Assembly: GCA_030683005.1 (NCBI GenBank)
Contig: JAUXMY010000027.1
Coordinates: 1 to 64,000, forward strand
DNA length: 64,000 nucleotides
From: Caulobacter sp.
GTDB lineage: Bacteria > Pseudomonadota > Alphaproteobacteria > Caulobacterales > Caulobacteraceae
Direction of reading: 5' to 3'
Shown here: positions 62,049-64,000 of the stretch, one piece after another
How the letters are laid out: each line of letters opens with the position of its first letter
Numbering within the stretch: position 1 is the stretch's first letter
Position numbers and translations under genes: made by a program
The notes under the pieces: model-generated
Told to the model about the DNA's origin: nothing
Database searches by the model: none
Seen by the model: the letters and a program-made list of their open reading frames with translations, nothing else

Positions 62049-62821
62049 CCCGCCTTCGCCTTGATCGCCGCCGACAGGGCGCCGATGCGCTTGCCGTTGG
62101 CGCCCAGGTCGCTCATCCCGACCCGCGAGGTCGAGCGGATGTCGACCACCGAGCCGGCGCCGGTCGGCGCCGGGCGGATGCGGAAGACGACGTCGTCCTT
62201 GAAGCCGAACCAGAAGGTCTCGGCCACCGCCTCGACCACGCCGTCGCCGGTGCTGGTGACCTTCAGCCCCTCGGCCTCGGCGACCTCGGCGACCAGCTTC
62301 GTAGCCTCCGCGACCGGTTGGGACAGCGTCACCGGCGCGAGGTCCGGGTTGGCGGCCATGCCGAGTTCGCCGACCGTCTTGCCCTTCAGGGCCGGGACGG
62401 GGACGTTCATGTCGGTGATCGGATTGCCGCCAATGGCCGCGCGGGCGTCGATGACGGCCTGCGAGAACGCCGGCGGGTCCTGGACGTTGGTGGCGATGTC
62501 GTGGATCGGCGGGATGTCTTTCGCCTTGCTCATCACGCTGGCCGCGAAGCCCAGCGCCAGCGCCGGGATGGCCACGGCGACCAGGGCGCGGCCCCAGCCC
62601 CGGCGCGGCTTGACCAGCAGCGCCATCAGCAGGCCGACGATGGCCAGCACCAGCACGCCCAGCAGCAACAGTCCGCCCAGCCTGAACACCATCAGCCCAA
62701 AGCCGATGCGCCAGTCCAGAATCCCGAACTTGGTGCCCAGGGCGGCGACCAGGAACCAGACCGGCAGCAGCAGCGCCAGCACCAAGGCCGTCTTCACCCA
62801 GCCGTCACGAAGCTTCGACAT
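62045..62821 (-). CDS. DUF1499 domain protein with N-terminal membrane helices
   Basis: A 258-residue protein with three hydrophobic segments (about 10-32, 38-67, 77-97) followed by the DUF1499 domain (SKAKDIPPIHDIATNVQDPPAF to the C-terminus, including VVEAVAETFWFGFKDDVVFRIRP and DIRSTSRVGMSDLGANGKRI). The domain probably faces the periplasm; function is unknown. It is coupled to the Rieske-fusion gene. Confidence 0.85.
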   Translation of the reverse strand: MSKLRDGWVKTALVLALLLPVWFLVAALGTKFGILDWRIGFGLMVFRLGGLLLLGVLVLAIVGLLMALLVKPRRGWGRALVAVAIPALALGFAASVMSKAKDIPPIHDIATNVQDPPAFSQAVIDARAAIGGNPITDMNVPVPALKGKTVGELGMAANPDLAPVTLSQPVAEATKLVAEVAEAEGLKVTSTGDGVVEAVAETFWFGFKDDVVFRIRPAPTGAGSVVDIRSTSRVGMSDLGANGKRIGALSAAIKAKAG

Positions 62822-62887
62822 ATGTTTCCCCCATCGTTCTTGCAGCCAGCATGCGCCCGACAGGGGCGCCTTCGCCAGTCTCCAATC

Positions 62888-64000
62888 CTAGCCGATCCGC
62901 TTGAGCACCGAGACCAGGCGCCGCGTCGCCGGCGAGAACAGCGCCCCGGTGTACCACTGGCCCGCCAGCCGCTTGTTGATCTCGCCGCGCGTCGGGTAGG
63001 GCGCGATCATGCCGGTCAGGGTGCTGAGCTTCAGCCCCGCCGTCATGGTCAGCACCCAGAGCGGCAGGTGGTCCCCCGCGTGGGCGCCGACCAGGGTCAC
63101 GCCGAGGATCTTGCCGCCCTTGCTGGTGATCAGCTTGCCAAAGCCCCGGATGTCGCCCTCGGCCTGGGCGCGGTCATTGTCGGCGAAGGGCTGGACCAGC
63201 ACGCGGATGTCCTCGCCGTGCTCGGCGCGGGCCTGGGCCTCGGTCAGGCCGACGGAGGCCAGTTCGGGGCTGCAGTAGGTCACGCGCGGGATGACCAGGG
63301 CATCGGCGTTGATCGGCGCGGCGAACAGCGCCTTGCGCACGAAAAGGCCGGCGTGGGCCCCGGCGAGGTGGGTGAACTGGCCGCGACCGGCGACGTCGCC
63401 GATGGCGAAGACGCGCGGGTTGCTGGTGCGCAGGGACTTGTCCGTCTTCACGCCCGCCTTGTCGAAGGCGACCCCGGCGGCCTCGAGGTTCAGCGCCTCG
63501 ATGGACGGCGTGCGGCCGACCGCGACCAGCAGGTGCGAGCCGGCGATGCGCTTCTCACCGTCCGGGCCATCGACCACGACGATCGGGCCGGCCTCGACCC
63601 GCACCGCCTTGTGGCCCGGCAGCAGGGTGACGCCGTCGGCGGTCAGCTGTTCGATGACGACCGCAGCCGCCTCGGGCTCCTCGCGGCCCAGGATGGCCGC
63701 CGCCTCGATGATCGTCACCTGCGAGCCCAGGCGCCGGAAGGCCTGGCCCAGCTCGACGCCGATGGGACCGCCGCCGAGCACGATCAGGTGCTCGGGCAGC
63801 TTCGTCAGTTCGAAGATGCGCTCGTTGGTCAGGTAGGGCGAGGCGTCCAGGCCGGGAATCGGCGGCACGGCGGCGCGCGAGCCGCTGGCGATGACCACCT
63901 TGCGGGCCGTGACCCGGACGCTGTCGCTCTCGACGGTCCGGCGGTCGCGGAAGCGGGCCGTCTCGCGCACGACCTGGACGCCCAGGCCCTCGAACCGTTC
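62888..64000 (-). CDS. FAD-dependent pyridine nucleotide-disulfide oxidoreductase (mercuric reductase/lipoamide dehydrogenase type), N-terminus cut
   Basis: The frame runs off the window end; 370 residues are present. VVIASGSRAAVPPIPGL precedes the NAD(P) site LIVLGGGPIGVELGQAF, followed by VFAIGDVAG (FAD) and the dimerisation domain with PYPTRGEINKRLAGQWY. The redox CxxxxC lies outside the window. The dimerisation domain lacks the usual His-Pro-Thr-x-x-E pair of lipoamide dehydrogenase (here APYPTRGE), so it is closer to the soluble-reductase/mercuric-reductase-like branch. The substrate is unknown. Confidence 0.85.
   Translation of the reverse strand, partial: ERFEGLGVQVVRETARFRDRRTVESDSVRVTARKVVIASGSRAAVPPIPGLDASPYLTNERIFELTKLPEHLIVLGGGPIGVELGQAFRRLGSQVTIIEAAAILGREEPEAAAVVIEQLTADGVTLLPGHKAVRVEAGPIVVVDGPDGEKRIAGSHLLVAVGRTPSIEALNLEAAGVAFDKAGVKTDKSLRTSNPRVFAIGDVAGRGQFTHLAGAHAGLFVRKALFAAPINADALVIPRVTYCSPELASVGLTEAQARAEHGEDIRVLVQPFADNDRAQAEGDIRGFGKLITSKGGKILGVTLVGAHAGDHLPLWVLTMTAGLKLSTLTGMIAPYPTRGEINKRLAGQWYTGALFSPATRRLVSVLKRIG

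Overview
The window is high-GC DNA (roughly 70% by eye), densely packed, with many 4-bp ATGA/GTGA overlaps and GTG starts. Gene content points to an alphaproteobacterium, most likely of the Caulobacterales (Phenylobacterium/Caulobacter type). Indications are an S46 peptidase, a pyrimidine-degrading rut cluster, GTP-type PEP carboxykinase, OpgH, five glutathione transferase-fold proteins and many small catabolic enzymes. The placement is inference from gene content. I found no rRNA, tRNA, CRISPR array or intact insertion sequence.

Layout. 1-240: transposase C-terminus ending in an inverted repeat. 241-5485: MFS carrier, paired hairpins, SDR dehydrogenase, then a copper module (csoR and copA divergent around two 17-bp dyads). 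5563-8526: three-gene ABC exporter. 8702-15893: S46 peptidase, nucleoside carrier, GST plus a molybdopterin-fold protein, VapBC-type toxin-antitoxin, PPK2, a 31-aa membrane peptide and a GNAT. 15895-22305: thioesterase, baeRF-like protein, an unknown protein beside a receiver that lacks its phospho-Asp, DUF3253, lipoprotein hydrolase, leucine dehydrogenase and a secreted unknown. 22423-29036 (minus): a likely operon of penicillin-acylase-family hydrolase, GST, Rieske oxygenase, FAD monooxygenase and NTF2-like protein, then a transglutaminase. 29418-36655: PEPCK with terminator, osmoregulated-glucan genes (OpgH, OpgC-like, DUF998), a candidate structured small RNA and a GST. 36909-42270: GST, pirin, CMD-family protein, nucleoside hydrolase-ribokinase pair and a 2OG-Fe(II) oxygenase. 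43190-47208: rut cluster (minus: B, C, DUF3147, D, A; plus: E). 47233-52970: patatin, then a TetR / berberine-bridge-type oxidase / DAPG-hydrolase operon with paired dyads over its promoter, and a sulfatase. 53053-64000: membrane unknowns, GST, nitronate monooxygenase family, D-aminoacylase-type amidohydrolase, zinc-type dehydrogenase, trans-acting enoyl reductase-like protein, sterol desaturase family, a Rieske/SRPBCC fusion, DUF1499 and a pyridine-nucleotide disulfide oxidoreductase cut by the window end.

How the genes work together. Nucleoside uptake (10865), nucleoside hydrolase and ribokinase (39380-41172) and the rut genes could form a nucleoside-to-base salvage and nitrogen-scavenging route. 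Several clusters look like oxidative catabolism of aromatic, amide or lipid-like compounds. Intergenic gaps carry several families of long palindromic repeats, present in two or three copies inside the window. The strongest leads are the phloroglucinol-type operon with its tandem dyads and apparent leaderless regulator, the aromatic-oxidation operon, the phospho-Asp-less receiver, the structured RNA candidate, and two genes that appear to start at CTG inside CTGA overlaps.
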